From: Flavobacterium lacisediminis
Lineage (GTDB): Bacteria; Bacteroidota; Bacteroidia; Flavobacteriales; Flavobacteriaceae
DNA length: 64,000 bases
Reading direction: 5' to 3'
NCBI RefSeq assembly: GCF_025909975.1
Contig: NZ_JAPCIO010000002.1
Location: 62,001 to 126,000, forward strand
Position numbers and translations under genes: made by a program. The notes beneath the pieces were generated by a model. That model had not been told where the DNA came from. It ran no database searches and saw nothing but the letters and a program-made list of their open reading frames with translations. Shown here piece after piece: positions 41,878 through 51,864 of this stretch (positions within the stretch are counted from its first letter, which is position 1; every line of letters starts with the position of its first letter).

Positions 41878-44484
41878 TTATTCTTTTTTCTTCTTTTTAA
41901 GCCAACCATTTATTGCATCAGTTGCTTTTGTTTTAATTTCCTCCTTAGGAGTGGTTTTAGGTTTTGTAGTATCTGTTGCCGTTGTAGTGGTTCCAGAAGT
42001 ATTGTTTTTAGTTCCTCCTAACATATTAGTTAAAGCTGTTGTGCCTTGATTTACATATTTATCTTTCTGCATTTTAACTAATTGTGTGGTTAAATTCGTA
42101 GTCGATTGTTTTAAATCGGAATTAAATTTTGGTTGCGAAAAGTTTCCTGTCATTAATCCGTTTACAGGAATGCTAGTTATTTGTTTTTGGTCGGCAGGTG
42201 TTAATTTAGCAATTAAATTGTTTACATCTTTTCCTAAATATTTTACTGGAACATCAAATTTCAAATTGTAATTCATGTTTTGATCAAACCCGTGACTTCC
42301 GCCTACGTTTACGGTAATGTCTTGGTATTTAATATCAAATGGTTTAACGTTTACTTTCCCATCTTTAAAGGATAATGCTGCTTTAACGTCATTCAAATTC
42401 AACTTGTTTAAATCGATGAATTTCATATTTGAACTCAATGAAGTTAACATGGCTGAGTTCTTTTCATTTATAGTAGTAGATAATAATTGCCCAAATAAAT
42501 CACCAGAAATGGTTTTTAAGTTAGGCGTCATATCATTTTGTAAATTTCCAGAAAGTTTGATGGTTGAATTCAGTTTTCCGTTAATTACTCCAGCAATTGG
42601 TGCAATCGATTTCAACATATCTAATTGGGTAAATGATTCAGCAATATTCACGGCGTTTAATCCTAAATTCATATCAAATTTTGGTGTATTTCCTTTAGTA
42701 GAAACAGTTCCAGTTAAACCAATGTTTCCTCCAAAAATACCCATTTTTAAATTATTTAAGGTAACTGCTTCATCTCGGATAACCATGTTTCCAGAAACAT
42801 CTTTCAAGTTTAAATTATCATAAACAACAGTCCCTGCTTTAGCTGTAATGCTACAATCTAAGAATGAAGGAATTTTAACCGCTTCAGTTGTTTTCTTGCC
42901 ATCTTCGGATGTAGTGGTGGTTGGAGCCATGAAATCAGAAACCACTAATTTGGTCGAATTCATGTTGAAATTTCCTTTCAAAATTTGATTTTTAAACATA
43001 AAGCCATAGAAATTATCTAAGGTTCCGTTTACTTGAATATCAGATGTGCCAGTTTTAGCATCAAACTTACTTAAGTTAATGTGATTCGGATTGAACACTA
43101 CATTAGCTTGATTAATTTTAAATGGTTTTGCCATTTCTGGACCTTCATAATTGAATCCAGTTAAATTAACAGTTCCTGAATTTTGTATGTTTTGATATTG
43201 ACTTTTCTCTACCGATAGCATGTCGAATTTCGTTTTTACATCTGCTTTTAAAATTCCTGTTAAAGGTTTGTCTAGTTTTACCGGATACGCTTTGGTAACA
43301 TTTGCCAAGTTGATAACACCTTTTAATTCGGCATCAACTAATGCGTTTGTTGCGATGTTTCTAATATTCGCTTTAGCATTAAAAACGTCTTGATCAATAG
43401 CAAAAGATAATTGATTTAAATTCACGTAAGTGTCATTCATCAAGCCAGTTTCATTGATAATGTGTGTATCAATCACAATATTTTTAACTGATTTTGGTAA
43501 CTCAGGATATTGGAATGACGCATTTTTAGAAGCGATTTTTACATCAAATGCAGGAATTGTAGTTTCGGTTAAATTCCCTTTTACTTTTCCATCTACTGAA
43601 AATTGCCCAGTTGTTTTTACTTTGTTGATATCACCTGAATAAGCAGCAGGAACTAATCCTAAGAAGTTTTTGAAATCAGAAGTTGGTGTTTTGAATGTTA
43701 AATCATACGTTTGACCTGCTTCCACCATTTGAATAAATCCGTTGAATTCTAGTGGCAATTGATTAATCAACGCTTTGTTGTCTTTGAATTCATATTTGCT
43801 TTTCTCTAAATCAATTCCTAAAACGGCGTCTAAAGTAATGCCTACATTGTTCATGTAGTTCATTTTTTCCATTTCAAAAGATAGTTTGGCAGTAGTTTTT
43901 GTTTCCAAATCTAATTTTTGAGCGGCAAAATTTCCTTTTCCTTCATGATAAATGCTGTCCAATACCATTTTCATATCAGAACCTTCATCTACATAACTGA
44001 ATTTTAAATTTTCAACCTCATAATTCTGAATATCCAAAGCAAAAGGTTTGCTATCTGTAGGTTTTTTTTCTTCTGCTTCTTTTAATGCGATATCAAAATT
44101 GCCCACACCATCTTTATTGAAAATGATATTTACAATTCCGTCAATTGCACTGAAACTTTCTAAACTCATGGTTTCGCCTTCACCTTTGAAAAGTTCTTTA
44201 ACGCTCATGGTAACATTAGTTTCTCCAGCATATAAAAGTGTATCTCCGGCAAAAGGAGCTTTGTTAATAATGCTAAGCTTGTCGATTGTTACATGCGCTT
44301 GCGGAAAACTTTTAAATAAACTCAAATCCACATCTTCAAATGCAATATTTGCATTTACGTTTTCATTCAACGTTTTGGCAATCATTTCTTTGATTTTGTC
44401 TTTAAACAAAAAAGGAGCTGCTGCTAACGCGATGATGGTTACCAAAAGAAATATCCCAAGTCCTTTTAAAACTTTTTTTAACAT
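41878..44484 (-). CDS. AsmA-like family protein
   Basis: An 868-residue protein with one N-terminal membrane helix (residues 8-30) and a very long beta-strand-rich body, as in AsmA/TamB-type proteins that act in lipid transport or envelope assembly. The family start is visible in LNENVNANIAFEDVDLSLFKSFPQAHVTID and a C-terminal AsmA-2-like block (about 590-790, NIAESFTQLDMLKSIAPIAG). The C-terminal tail is Thr/Lys-rich and basic (residues 830-868). Single-gene unit with its own promoter (44523) and terminator (41839). Confidence 0.88.
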   Translation of the reverse strand: MLKKVLKGLGIFLLVTIIALAAAPFLFKDKIKEMIAKTLNENVNANIAFEDVDLSLFKSFPQAHVTIDKLSIINKAPFAGDTLLYAGETNVTMSVKELFKGEGETMSLESFSAIDGIVNIIFNKDGVGNFDIALKEAEEKKPTDSKPFALDIQNYEVENLKFSYVDEGSDMKMVLDSIYHEGKGNFAAQKLDLETKTTAKLSFEMEKMNYMNNVGITLDAVLGIDLEKSKYEFKDNKALINQLPLEFNGFIQMVEAGQTYDLTFKTPTSDFKNFLGLVPAAYSGDINKVKTTGQFSVDGKVKGNLTETTIPAFDVKIASKNASFQYPELPKSVKNIVIDTHIINETGLMNDTYVNLNQLSFAIDQDVFNAKANIRNIATNALVDAELKGVINLANVTKAYPVKLDKPLTGILKADVKTKFDMLSVEKSQYQNIQNSGTVNLTGFNYEGPEMAKPFKINQANVVFNPNHINLSKFDAKTGTSDIQVNGTLDNFYGFMFKNQILKGNFNMNSTKLVVSDFMAPTTTTSEDGKKTTEAVKIPSFLDCSITAKAGTVVYDNLNLKDVSGNMVIRDEAVTLNNLKMGIFGGNIGLTGTVSTKGNTPKFDMNLGLNAVNIAESFTQLDMLKSIAPIAGVINGKLNSTIKLSGNLQNDMTPNLKTISGDLFGQLLSTTINEKNSAMLTSLSSNMKFIDLNKLNLNDVKAALSFKDGKVNVKPFDIKYQDITVNVGGSHGFDQNMNYNLKFDVPVKYLGKDVNNLIAKLTPADQKQITSIPVNGLMTGNFSQPKFNSDLKQSTTNLTTQLVKMQKDKYVNQGTTALTNMLGGTKNNTSGTTTTATDTTKPKTTPKEEIKTKATDAINGWLKKKKKE

Positions 44485-44522
44485 AATTGTATTTTTTGAA
44501 GTGAATGTGATTTTAAGTTACG

Positions 44523-44530
44523 CAAAATTA
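44523..44530 (-). promoter_or_regulatory. Promoter -7 element of the AsmA-like gene
   Basis: Minus-strand TAATTTTG, exact TAnnTTTG match, 39 bases before the start. Confidence 0.5.
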
Positions 44531-44578
44531 ATACCAATTGTAAATTTAAACATTAATTTTAAGTAAAACTTATAAAAA

Positions 44579-44610
44579 AAATCCCAAAAACATATTGTCT
44601 TTGGGATTTT
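44579..44610 (-). terminator. Terminator of sppA
   Basis: AATCCCAAA/TTTGGGATT with a loop of about 11 bases and a minus-strand T-run. Confidence 0.85.
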
Positions 44611-44627
44611 GATGTTTATAGTATAGA

Positions 44628-46394
44628 TTAATGAATCTCAATTTCGTAAGGCATCATCGCTTGAATGCCTTTTCTGCTTTTAACACGTTTGATTTGTTCT
44701 AACATTTGAAAACCTTCTTCTCCTAATTGCTCTTTTAATAATTGCTCTTTGGTTTTAAACATTGCCATTCCTGTGAAATTAGCTAATAAATCTTCAAAAC
44801 TTTTCTCGTACTCTGGGAAGTTTTCTGTTCTGTAAGAAGAAGTTTTTCCAAGTTTAGCTGCGTATTTGATTGCAGCATCTAAACCTCCAATTTCGTCAAC
44901 TAAACCAAGTTTGTGTGCGTCAACACCTGTCCAAACTCTTCCTTGTGCAATTGCATCTACTTGAGCTGTTGTCATTTTTCTGCCATCCGCGACACGTTTT
45001 AAGAAAGTAGCGTATGTTTTTTCAATGCTTTCTAAAACAATCCCTTTAAAGTTTTCGTCAATCGGTTCAAAAACACTGTATCCACTTGCGTTTTCATGTG
45101 TTTTTACTTGTTCGGCATTAATTCCGATGTTTTTGCCTAATTCACTCATATTTGGTAACATTCCAAAAACTCCAATTGAACCTGTAATCGTATTTGGTTC
45201 TGCGAAAATTCTATCTGCATTAGCTGCAATATAATAACCGCCGGAAGCTGCATAATTCCCCATGGAAACTACAACTGGTTTCACTTTTTTAGTAATTTCA
45301 ATTTCTCTCCAAATCAATTCAGAAGTCAAAGCGCTTCCTCCAGGACTATTTACACGCAATACAATCGCTTTTACATCTTTATCTTCACGAGCTTCTTGTA
45401 ATGTGCGTTTAATAGAGCCTTCACCGATTACGTTAACATCGCCTTCACCACCCGCAATTTCGCCTTGAGCATAAATTACCGCAATGATATCGTCTTTTGA
45501 ATAATCTTCAACTGTAGAAGCTGCTTTTTTAGCATAATCAGTAATGCTAACAATATCGTATTTTTCTTTTTTGTCTATTTTTAATTTCGTTCTAATCATA
45601 TCGTGATACTCATCTTCATAAGCTACTTTGTCAACTAATTTATTGGCTAAAGCTAACTCTGGAGTTCTTGCACCTAAAGTATTGGCAATAGCATTCAATT
45701 GGGCAACAGATAATTTTCTGCTTTTAGAAATATCGGCAACAATTGTATTCCAAACCGAGTTCAACAAAACCGTCATTTGTTCACGATTTTCTGGACTCAT
45801 TTCTTGAGCTAAGAAAGGTTCTACTGCACTTTTGTATTTTCCATGACGAATAACTTCCATTTTTACACCTGTTTTCTCTTGTAAGTCTTTCATGTATAAA
45901 ATTTCCGCAGATAAACCTTTTAAATCTACTTCGCCCATTGGATTCAAATATACTTGGTCGGCTACAGAATTGATGTAATATTCTTTTTGAGAATAGCTGT
46001 TTGCATAAGCATAAACGAATTTCCCTGATTTTTTAAAATCTTCTAATTTATCACGAACGGCTTTGCTTTGCGCTAATCCTAGCTGTGATTGATTATTAAG
46101 AATAGAAATCCCTTTGATTTTATCATCAGTTTTTGCAGCTTCAATTGCATTTAAAATATCGGTAACACCATTGTGATGCGCTTCAAAGTAATTGAAGTCT
46201 TTATAGTTGGTTTTTCCGGCGTAGTCTAAAGATACTTTTGATAAGTCTAATTCAATCACCGAATTCTTTTTAACAGTAACCGTATCTTCACCACTGCCAG
46301 CAATAGCGCCAATGATAATGATTCCGAAGAAAAAAATCATGCAAAAAATAAATATACCTACAATTGTAGCTAATACATTTCCTAAAAATCTCAT
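44628..46394 (-). CDS. sppA: Signal peptide peptidase SppA (67-kDa type)
   Basis: A 588-residue membrane-bound serine protease of family S49 that degrades cleaved signal peptides. One N-terminal helix (residues 7-32); the N-terminal half carries the general base, K188 in GKYKSAVEPF, and the C-terminal half carries the nucleophile, S384 in SMGNYAASGGYYIA. The long, tandem-domain form is like E. coli SppA. It is a single-gene unit, divergent from folK-dNK. Confidence 0.95.
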   Translation of the reverse strand: MRFLGNVLATIVGIFIFCMIFFFGIIIIGAIAGSGEDTVTVKKNSVIELDLSKVSLDYAGKTNYKDFNYFEAHHNGVTDILNAIEAAKTDDKIKGISILNNQSQLGLAQSKAVRDKLEDFKKSGKFVYAYANSYSQKEYYINSVADQVYLNPMGEVDLKGLSAEILYMKDLQEKTGVKMEVIRHGKYKSAVEPFLAQEMSPENREQMTVLLNSVWNTIVADISKSRKLSVAQLNAIANTLGARTPELALANKLVDKVAYEDEYHDMIRTKLKIDKKEKYDIVSITDYAKKAASTVEDYSKDDIIAVIYAQGEIAGGEGDVNVIGEGSIKRTLQEAREDKDVKAIVLRVNSPGGSALTSELIWREIEITKKVKPVVVSMGNYAASGGYYIAANADRIFAEPNTITGSIGVFGMLPNMSELGKNIGINAEQVKTHENASGYSVFEPIDENFKGIVLESIEKTYATFLKRVADGRKMTTAQVDAIAQGRVWTGVDAHKLGLVDEIGGLDAAIKYAAKLGKTSSYRTENFPEYEKSFEDLLANFTGMAMFKTKEQLLKEQLGEEGFQMLEQIKRVKSRKGIQAMMPYEIEIH

Positions 46395-46509
46395 TTCAAT
46401 TTATTTATTATTTACTTGATTAGTAGTTAAAAGTGTAAAATTGTTACATGTTCATAAAAAAACCGAAAAGGTAAATTATAAGTCTAAAATTGTTTGTTAT
46501 TTTGCCAAT

Positions 46510-47643
46510 ATGAGTCAACATCAAGTCATTTTATCATTAGGAAGCAATCAAGGCAATCGATTAGAAACGATTCAGTCTTGTATTGATTTGATTCATAACG
46601 AAGTAGCGACGGTTATAAAGGTTTCTAAAATTTATGAAACTCCAGCCTGGGGTTTTGAAAGCGAACCTTTTTATAATACTGCTATTCTAATTCATACGTC
46701 AAAATCGGCTCAAAAAATTTTGAATCAGGTTTTGAAAGTAGAGAAGAAGTTGGGTAGAGTGCGTTCCAAAGATTTAGGTTATCAAGCCCGAATAATTGAT
46801 GTAGATATTATTGCTTTTGATGAAGAAATTATTTCGAACGAAACGTTACAAGTTCCACATCCATTAATGCAAAATCGAAAATTTGTTTTGCAACCCATGA
46901 TGGATTTGGGATTAAATTGGGAACATCCAACGTTAAAGAAATCTATTGCGCAACTATTATTTCAAACCGAAGATAAAAGCGAAATTAAAGCAGTCCATTC
47001 TATAGTTTCTCCAATTGAAAAACTCCAATTACAACAATTCAATTACATTGCCATTGAAGGAAATATTGGAGCAGGAAAAACCACTTTATCAACCAAGTTA
47101 GCAGAAGATTGTAATGCCAAATTAGTGTTAGAACGTTTTGCTGATAATCCGTTTTTACCAAAGTTTTACAAAGACCAAAGTCGCTATGCGTTTCCTTTAG
47201 AAATGTCGTTTTTAGCCGATAGATATCAACAATTATCCGATGATTTAGCGCAATTTGATTTGTTCAAAGATTTTGTGGTTGCCGATTATCATATTTTCAA
47301 ATCGTTGATTTTTGCCAAAGTTACACTTCAAGAAGACGAATTTCGTTTGTACAAAACCATGTTTGACATCATCCACAAAGAAATGCCAAAACCTGATTTG
47401 TATGTGTATTTGTATCAAAACACCGACCGTCTTTTGGAAAACATCAAGAAACGTGGTAGAAGTTACGAACAAGAAATTCCAGCGGATTATTTAGAAAAAA
47501 TCAATCAAGGCTACTTAGATTACATCAAAACACAAACCGATTTGAATGTGTTGATTATTGATGTTTCGGATTTAGATTTCGTGAAAAAACAGGAGGATTA
47601 TATAAGAGTTTTGGATAGTATAAAAAGAAAGTTAGTTAATTGA
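46510..47643 (+). CDS. folK: Fusion of HPPK (FolK) and deoxynucleoside kinase
   Basis: A 377-residue bifunctional protein. Residues 1-150 form 6-hydroxymethyl-7,8-dihydropterin pyrophosphokinase: SLGSNQGNRLETIQ, the TPAWGFESEPFYNTA loop and the Mg-binding RIIDVDIIAFD (D97, D99). A linker (about 150-175) is followed by a deoxynucleoside kinase (about 178-377) with P-loop GNIGAGKTT (184-192), the LERFADNPFLPKFY region and the lid KKRGRSYEQEI. The fusion joins folate synthesis and purine/pyrimidine deoxynucleoside salvage, and is a known Bacteroidota arrangement. The start is ATG 46510; the 23 residues upstream in the frame are not conserved-looking. Confidence 0.93.
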   Translation: MSQHQVILSLGSNQGNRLETIQSCIDLIHNEVATVIKVSKIYETPAWGFESEPFYNTAILIHTSKSAQKILNQVLKVEKKLGRVRSKDLGYQARIIDVDIIAFDEEIISNETLQVPHPLMQNRKFVLQPMMDLGLNWEHPTLKKSIAQLLFQTEDKSEIKAVHSIVSPIEKLQLQQFNYIAIEGNIGAGKTTLSTKLAEDCNAKLVLERFADNPFLPKFYKDQSRYAFPLEMSFLADRYQQLSDDLAQFDLFKDFVVADYHIFKSLIFAKVTLQEDEFRLYKTMFDIIHKEMPKPDLYVYLYQNTDRLLENIKKRGRSYEQEIPADYLEKINQGYLDYIKTQTDLNVLIIDVSDLDFVKKQEDYIRVLDSIKRKLVN

Positions 47644-47650
47644 ATAAATT

Positions 47651-48169
47651 ATGAAAAAAGAAATAATTTTTCCTGTTATTTTTGGTCTTTTCACAGCTTT
47701 TTTTGCAAGTTATACTTCTCCATTCGATATAATTGAGATTGGAAAAGCTTCAGAATTAGTTCTTCAAAATTTAATTATTCCAATTATTTTTTTGTCAGGT
47801 ATTCTGGCTTTTTTTGTTTATAAGTTTTATTCTAAAATTGTAAAGCAAGAAAATGAAAAACCAAAAAAGTTTGATCGAGTTTTTGCTCCTTTAATATATT
47901 CAATATTGATTTTTTTTAGTTTGTTCTTTTTTACTCGATTTTTAGTTGTTGTAAGTAACGCTTTGATAAGAAATGAGGAGATTATAATTTCTGGTAATGT
48001 AACTTACGTTTATCATCATACAGGAAGAGGAGGGGATTATTATAATATTGAAATTAATGATGAAAAATTAAATCGAAAGGTAGAGTTAAGAACAGAAAAA
48101 TATGATGGTCAGGAATTTGTAAATTATACTTTGAAAATTGGTTTTTGGGGAATTATCTATGGAGATTAA
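47651..48169 (+). CDS. Small membrane protein, unknown function
   Basis: A 172-residue protein with three likely membrane helices (about 5-22, 38-58, 77-101) and a soluble C-terminal beta-rich domain of about 65 residues with YVYHHTGRGGDYYNIEIND. It starts 7 bases after the folK-dNK stop and is probably co-transcribed. I do not recognise a family. Its stop is 2 bases from the convergent TrmH-type gene. Confidence 0.65.
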   Translation: MKKEIIFPVIFGLFTAFFASYTSPFDIIEIGKASELVLQNLIIPIIFLSGILAFFVYKFYSKIVKQENEKPKKFDRVFAPLIYSILIFFSLFFFTRFLVVVSNALIRNEEIIISGNVTYVYHHTGRGGDYYNIEINDEKLNRKVELRTEKYDGQEFVNYTLKIGFWGIIYGD

Positions 48170-48171
48170 TT

Positions 48172-48699
48172 TTATTTCATCTTCTGAAAAAAATCCCAAA
48201 TTACAATTCCAGCACTCACCGAAATATTCAACGAATGTTTACTTCCTAATTGCGGAATTTCAATTACGCCATCACTTAAATTAATAGCTTCTTGCGAAAC
48301 ACCTTTAACTTCATTTCCAAAAATTAAAGCATATTTTGTATTCGCTTCAGGCTGAAAATCATCTAGCATAATCGCATTTTCGGTTTGTTCTACCGAATAC
48401 ACTTTTACATTTTCTAGTTTCAATTGATTCACCACTTCTAAAACATCTTTCGCATATTCCCAAGTCACGGTGTCCGTAGCGCCAAGGGCTGTTTTGTGGA
48501 TTTCTTTGTTGGGCGGTGTAGCCGTAATACCGCACAAATAAATCTTTTCAATTAAAAAAGCATCCGAAGTTCTAAAAACCGAACCAATATTATGCAAACT
48601 TCTAATATCGTCTAAGATGATAATAATGGGTGTTTTTTGAGCTTCTTTAAACTCGTTGATGTTTTTACGTTCTAATTCTGCGTTGGCTAATTTTCTCAT
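48172..48699 (-). CDS. TrmH/SpoU family RNA 2'-O-methyltransferase
   Basis: A 175-residue SPOUT-fold methyltransferase. The SAM-binding knot motifs are present: NIGSVFRTSDAF (motif 1, with the conserved Arg), ALIFGNEVKGVSQEAINLSD (motif 2) and IPQLGSKHSLNISVSAGIV (motif 3). There is no N-terminal substrate-recognition domain, so which tRNA or rRNA site it methylates is open. A TACTTTTG promoter on this strand lies at 48704; it is divergent from mutS. Confidence 0.92.
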   Translation of the reverse strand: MRKLANAELERKNINEFKEAQKTPIIIILDDIRSLHNIGSVFRTSDAFLIEKIYLCGITATPPNKEIHKTALGATDTVTWEYAKDVLEVVNQLKLENVKVYSVEQTENAIMLDDFQPEANTKYALIFGNEVKGVSQEAINLSDGVIEIPQLGSKHSLNISVSAGIVIWDFFQKMK

Positions 48700-48703
48700 G
48701 TGG

Positions 48704-48711
48704 CAAAAGTA
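48704..48711 (-). promoter_or_regulatory. Promoter -7 element of the TrmH-type gene
   Basis: Minus-strand TACTTTTG, exact TAnnTTTG match, 4 bases before the start, implying a very short or no leader. Confidence 0.4.
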
Positions 48712-48809
48712 AAGATTAATTATAAAACTTGAAAACTCGATTTTTAAAAATCATATTGTCATTGTCTTTGATTTTCTTACCTTCGCAATCATACTTAAAA
48801 TTTGAAATT

Positions 48810-51431
48810 GTGGCTAAAAAATCTGCAGCAACTCCCGATAAAGCACCCAAGGAAACGCCTTTAATGAAGCAATACAACGAGATAAAAAATAAATATCCCG
48901 ATGCCTGTTTGTTGTTTCGTGTGGGCGATTTTTATGAAACTTTTGGAGAAGATGCAGTGCGTGCAGCCGGAATTTTAGGGATTACCTTAACCAAACGTGG
49001 TGCTGGTTCTGAAACCGAAACGGCGTTGGCAGGATTTCCCCATCATTCCATTAATACGTATTTACCCAAATTAGTTAAAGCCGGACTTCGAGTAGCTATT
49101 TGCGATCAATTAGAAGATCCAAAAATGACTAAAACCATCGTAAAACGTGGAGTTACAGAATTAGTTACGCCAGGAGTTTCAATGAATGATGAGGTGTTAC
49201 AATCGAAGTCGAATAACTTTTTAGCAGCAGTTCATTTTGGAAAAAAATCACTTGGTGTAGCATTTTTAGATGTTTCTACAGGTGAATTTTTAGTTTCGCA
49301 AGGCAATGAAGAATACATCGACAAATTATTGCAAAACTTTCGTCCGAGTGAAATTTTAATCCCGAAACAATTTAAAAATCAGTTTAATTCGGTTTTTGGT
49401 GATGATTTTCATACGTTCTTTTTGGAAGATTGGGTGTACAAAGAAGATTATGCGTTAGAAAGTTTGACCAAACATTTTCAAACCAATTCGCTAAAAGGCT
49501 TTGGTGTTGAAGAATTAACTGAAGGTTTGATTGCTTCGGGGGCGATTTTGTATTATTTGTCGGAAACGCAGCATAATAAAATCCAACACATTACCAATAT
49601 TCAACGTATTGCCGAAGATGCTTACGTTTGGATGGATAAATTCACGATTCGAAATTTAGAGTTATATCACAGTTATAATCCAAATGCAGTTACGCTTTTA
49701 GATGTGATAGACAAAACGCTTTCGCCAATGGGAGCAAGGCTTTTGAAACGTTGGTTGGCGCTTCCGTTGAAAGATATTTCAAAAATAAGAAGTCGTCATG
49801 AAGTGATTTCATATTTGAAAACCAATCCTGAAGTTTTACAACAAATTCAATATCAAATCAAACAAATTTCCGATTTGGAACGTTTGATTTCAAAAGTAGC
49901 AACAGGCAAAATTTCGCCAAGAGAAGTCAATTTCTTAAAAGATTCTTTAGATGCGATTATTCCAATCAAAACCTTGGCTTTAGCTAGTGATAATGAAGCG
50001 TTGCGAGTTATTGGGGATAGTTTACACGCTTGTGAATTGTTACGAGAAAAAATCAAAACGACCATTCAGGAAGATGCACCAGTAAGTGTAAATAAAGGAA
50101 ACGCAATTGCTGTTGGAGTTCATTCCGAATTAGATGAATTAAGAGCGATTTCTTCAACTGGGAAAGGATATTTGGAAGAATTAGAACAAAGAGAAAGCGC
50201 TGCTTCAGGTATTCCTTCGTTGAAAATATCGTTCAATAACGTTTTTGGTTATTATATTGAAGTTCGAAATACACATAAAGATAAAGTTCCAGCCGAATGG
50301 ATTCGTAAGCAAACCTTAGTAAATGCAGAGCGATACATTACGGAAGAATTAAAAGAATATGAATCTAAAATTTTAGGCGCTGAGGAAAAAATCCATCAAT
50401 TAGAATCACAGTTGTTTGAGCAGTTGGTGAATTGGATTGCGACTTATATCAAACACGTTCAGTTGAATGCGAATTTAATTGCACAATTGGATTGTTTGAC
50501 TTCTTTCACTCAATTAGCGATTGATAATAAATATGTTTGTCCTGATTTAGATGAAAGTTTCGATTTAGAAATTAAAGAAGGACGTCATCCTGTTATTGAA
50601 AAGCAGTTGCCTGTTGGTGTGCCGTATATTTCTAATGACGTTTATTTGGATAGAGAAACCCAGCAAATCATCATGATTACCGGTCCGAATATGTCGGGTA
50701 AATCGGCAATTTTGCGTCAAACGGCTTTGATTGTGTTAATGGCGCAAATGGGAAGTTTTGTTCCAGCAGAAAGCGTGAGAATGGGTGTTGTGGATAAAAT
50801 TTTCACCAGAGTAGGAGCAAGCGATAATATTTCGATGGGTGAATCTACTTTTATGGTGGAAATGAACGAAACCGCTTCCATTTTGAACAATATTTCTGAA
50901 AGGAGTTTGGTTTTGTTAGATGAAATTGGAAGAGGAACGTCAACCTATGACGGAATTTCAATTGCTTGGGCGATTTCTGAATATTTGCACGAACATCCAA
51001 ATAAGCCGAAAACACTTTTCGCTACACATTATCACGAGTTAAACGAAATGGAAGTTACGTTTGACAGAATTCAGAATTTCAATGTTTCGGTAAAGGAATT
51101 AAAAGATACCGTTTTATTCATTCGTAAATTAGTGAAAGGCGGAAGCGCACATAGTTTTGGTATTCACGTAGCGAAAATGGCTGGAATGCCTCAAATTGTG
51201 ATTCAAAAAGCACAAAAACTATTGAAGCAATTAGAAAAAAGACATTCGAGCGAAGAATTATCCGGAATTAAATCAGCAAATGATGAATTGCAATTGAGTT
51301 TTTTCAATTTAGATGATCCACTTTTAGAAGATATTAAAGAAGAAATCATGAATATCGACATTAATACTTTAACGCCTGTTGAAGCTTTAATGAAGCTAAA
51401 CGAAATAAAACGAATGTTGGTTAAAAAATAA
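48810..51431 (+). CDS. mutS: DNA mismatch repair protein MutS
   Basis: An 873-residue mismatch sensor. The mismatch-reading F41-Y42-E43 lies in [16 protein letters not shown]; Walker A is [14 protein letters not shown]; Walker B is [24 protein letters not shown] follows. I choose GTG 48810 ([12 protein letters not shown]): it is the first start that gives a normal MutS N-terminus, whereas the upstream in-frame TTG 48729 adds a hydrophobic stretch ([16 protein letters not shown]) that would wrongly direct export. A TACCTTCG at 48779 is an imperfect promoter. Confidence 0.95.
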   Translation: MAKKSAATPDKAPKETPLMKQYNEIKNKYPDACLLFRVGDFYETFGEDAVRAAGILGITLTKRGAGSETETALAGFPHHSINTYLPKLVKAGLRVAICDQLEDPKMTKTIVKRGVTELVTPGVSMNDEVLQSKSNNFLAAVHFGKKSLGVAFLDVSTGEFLVSQGNEEYIDKLLQNFRPSEILIPKQFKNQFNSVFGDDFHTFFLEDWVYKEDYALESLTKHFQTNSLKGFGVEELTEGLIASGAILYYLSETQHNKIQHITNIQRIAEDAYVWMDKFTIRNLELYHSYNPNAVTLLDVIDKTLSPMGARLLKRWLALPLKDISKIRSRHEVISYLKTNPEVLQQIQYQIKQISDLERLISKVATGKISPREVNFLKDSLDAIIPIKTLALASDNEALRVIGDSLHACELLREKIKTTIQEDAPVSVNKGNAIAVGVHSELDELRAISSTGKGYLEELEQRESAASGIPSLKISFNNVFGYYIEVRNTHKDKVPAEWIRKQTLVNAERYITEELKEYESKILGAEEKIHQLESQLFEQLVNWIATYIKHVQLNANLIAQLDCLTSFTQLAIDNKYVCPDLDESFDLEIKEGRHPVIEKQLPVGVPYISNDVYLDRETQQIIMITGPNMSGKSAILRQTALIVLMAQMGSFVPAESVRMGVVDKIFTRVGASDNISMGESTFMVEMNETASILNNISERSLVLLDEIGRGTSTYDGISIAWAISEYLHEHPNKPKTLFATHYHELNEMEVTFDRIQNFNVSVKELKDTVLFIRKLVKGGSAHSFGIHVAKMAGMPQIVIQKAQKLLKQLEKRHSSEELSGIKSANDELQLSFFNLDDPLLEDIKEEIMNIDINTLTPVEALMKLNEIKRMLVKK

Positions 51432-51518
51432 TTTCAAAATAAAATATTCGTTATCAAAAGGTTATGAAAAAGTTTCAATTTTTATTTAAAAAGTACTTGC
51501 AAGAATAAAAATATGTAC

Positions 51519-51526
51519 TATATTTG
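51519..51526 (+). promoter_or_regulatory. Promoter -7 element of the tRNA operon
   Basis: TATATTTG with TTG at 51497, 19 bases before it: the best -33/-7 pair in the window. The first tRNA starts 57 bases downstream. Confidence 0.8.
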
Positions 51527-51582
51527 CACTCGCAATACGGAACAAGTATGGCGACGTTCTTTAAGAGATTACAATACGAAAC

Positions 51583-51655
51583 GCGAAAATAGCTCAGTTG
51601 GTAGAGCGCGACCTTGCCAAGGTCGAGGTCGCGGGTTCGAACCCCGTTTTTCGCT
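51583..51655 (+). tRNA. tRNA-Gly (GCC)
   Basis: A 73-base cloverleaf: acceptor GCGAAAA pairs with TTTTCGC, D arm AGCTCAGTTGGTAGAGC, anticodon stem with loop TTGCCAA (anticodon GCC at 51616-51618), T arm with GTTCGAA. The discriminator is T (U). CCA is not encoded (CTA follows). Confidence 0.95.
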
Positions 51656-51671
51656 CTATACCAAAATATTT

Positions 51672-51757
51672 GCTTGAGTGGTGGAATTGGTAGACACGCT
51701 GGACTTAAAATCCAGTGGGTAGTAATGCCCGTGCGGGTTCAAGTCCCGCCTTGAGTA
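51672..51757 (+). tRNA. tRNA-Leu (UAA)
   Basis: An 86-base class II tRNA: D arm with GGAATTGGTAGACACGC, anticodon stem CTGGA/TCCAG with loop CTTAAAA (anticodon TAA at 51706-51708), a long variable arm (GGGTAGTAATGCCC) and T arm CGGGTTCAAGTCCCG. The acceptor GCTTGAG/CTTGAGT contains three G-U pairs. CCA is not encoded. It lies 16 bases after tRNA-Gly on the same transcript. Confidence 0.93.
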
Positions 51758-51760
51758 CAA

Positions 51761-51790
51761 AAGCTCCGAACATTGTTCGGAGCTTTTTTT
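51761..51790 (+). terminator. Terminator of the tRNA operon
   Basis: AAGCTCCGAAC/GTTCGGAGCTT with loop ATT and T7, 3 bases after the tRNA-Leu. Confidence 0.95.
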
Positions 51791-51864
51791 GTTTATAAAA
51801 TTCTCCATTTAGAATTTTCTGTTATCTTTAAAGAATTCTTTATAAAATTATCAATCACAACTAT

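Noticed and set aside
41878..44484. Several long antisense frames within the AsmA-like gene
   Set aside because: They follow the codon pattern of the real gene on the opposite strand and have no promoter, leader or recognisable domain.
51583..51757. tRNA pair as an integration hot spot
   Set aside because: No integrase, direct repeat or foreign cargo flanks the tRNAs; they end in an ordinary terminator followed by core-type genes.
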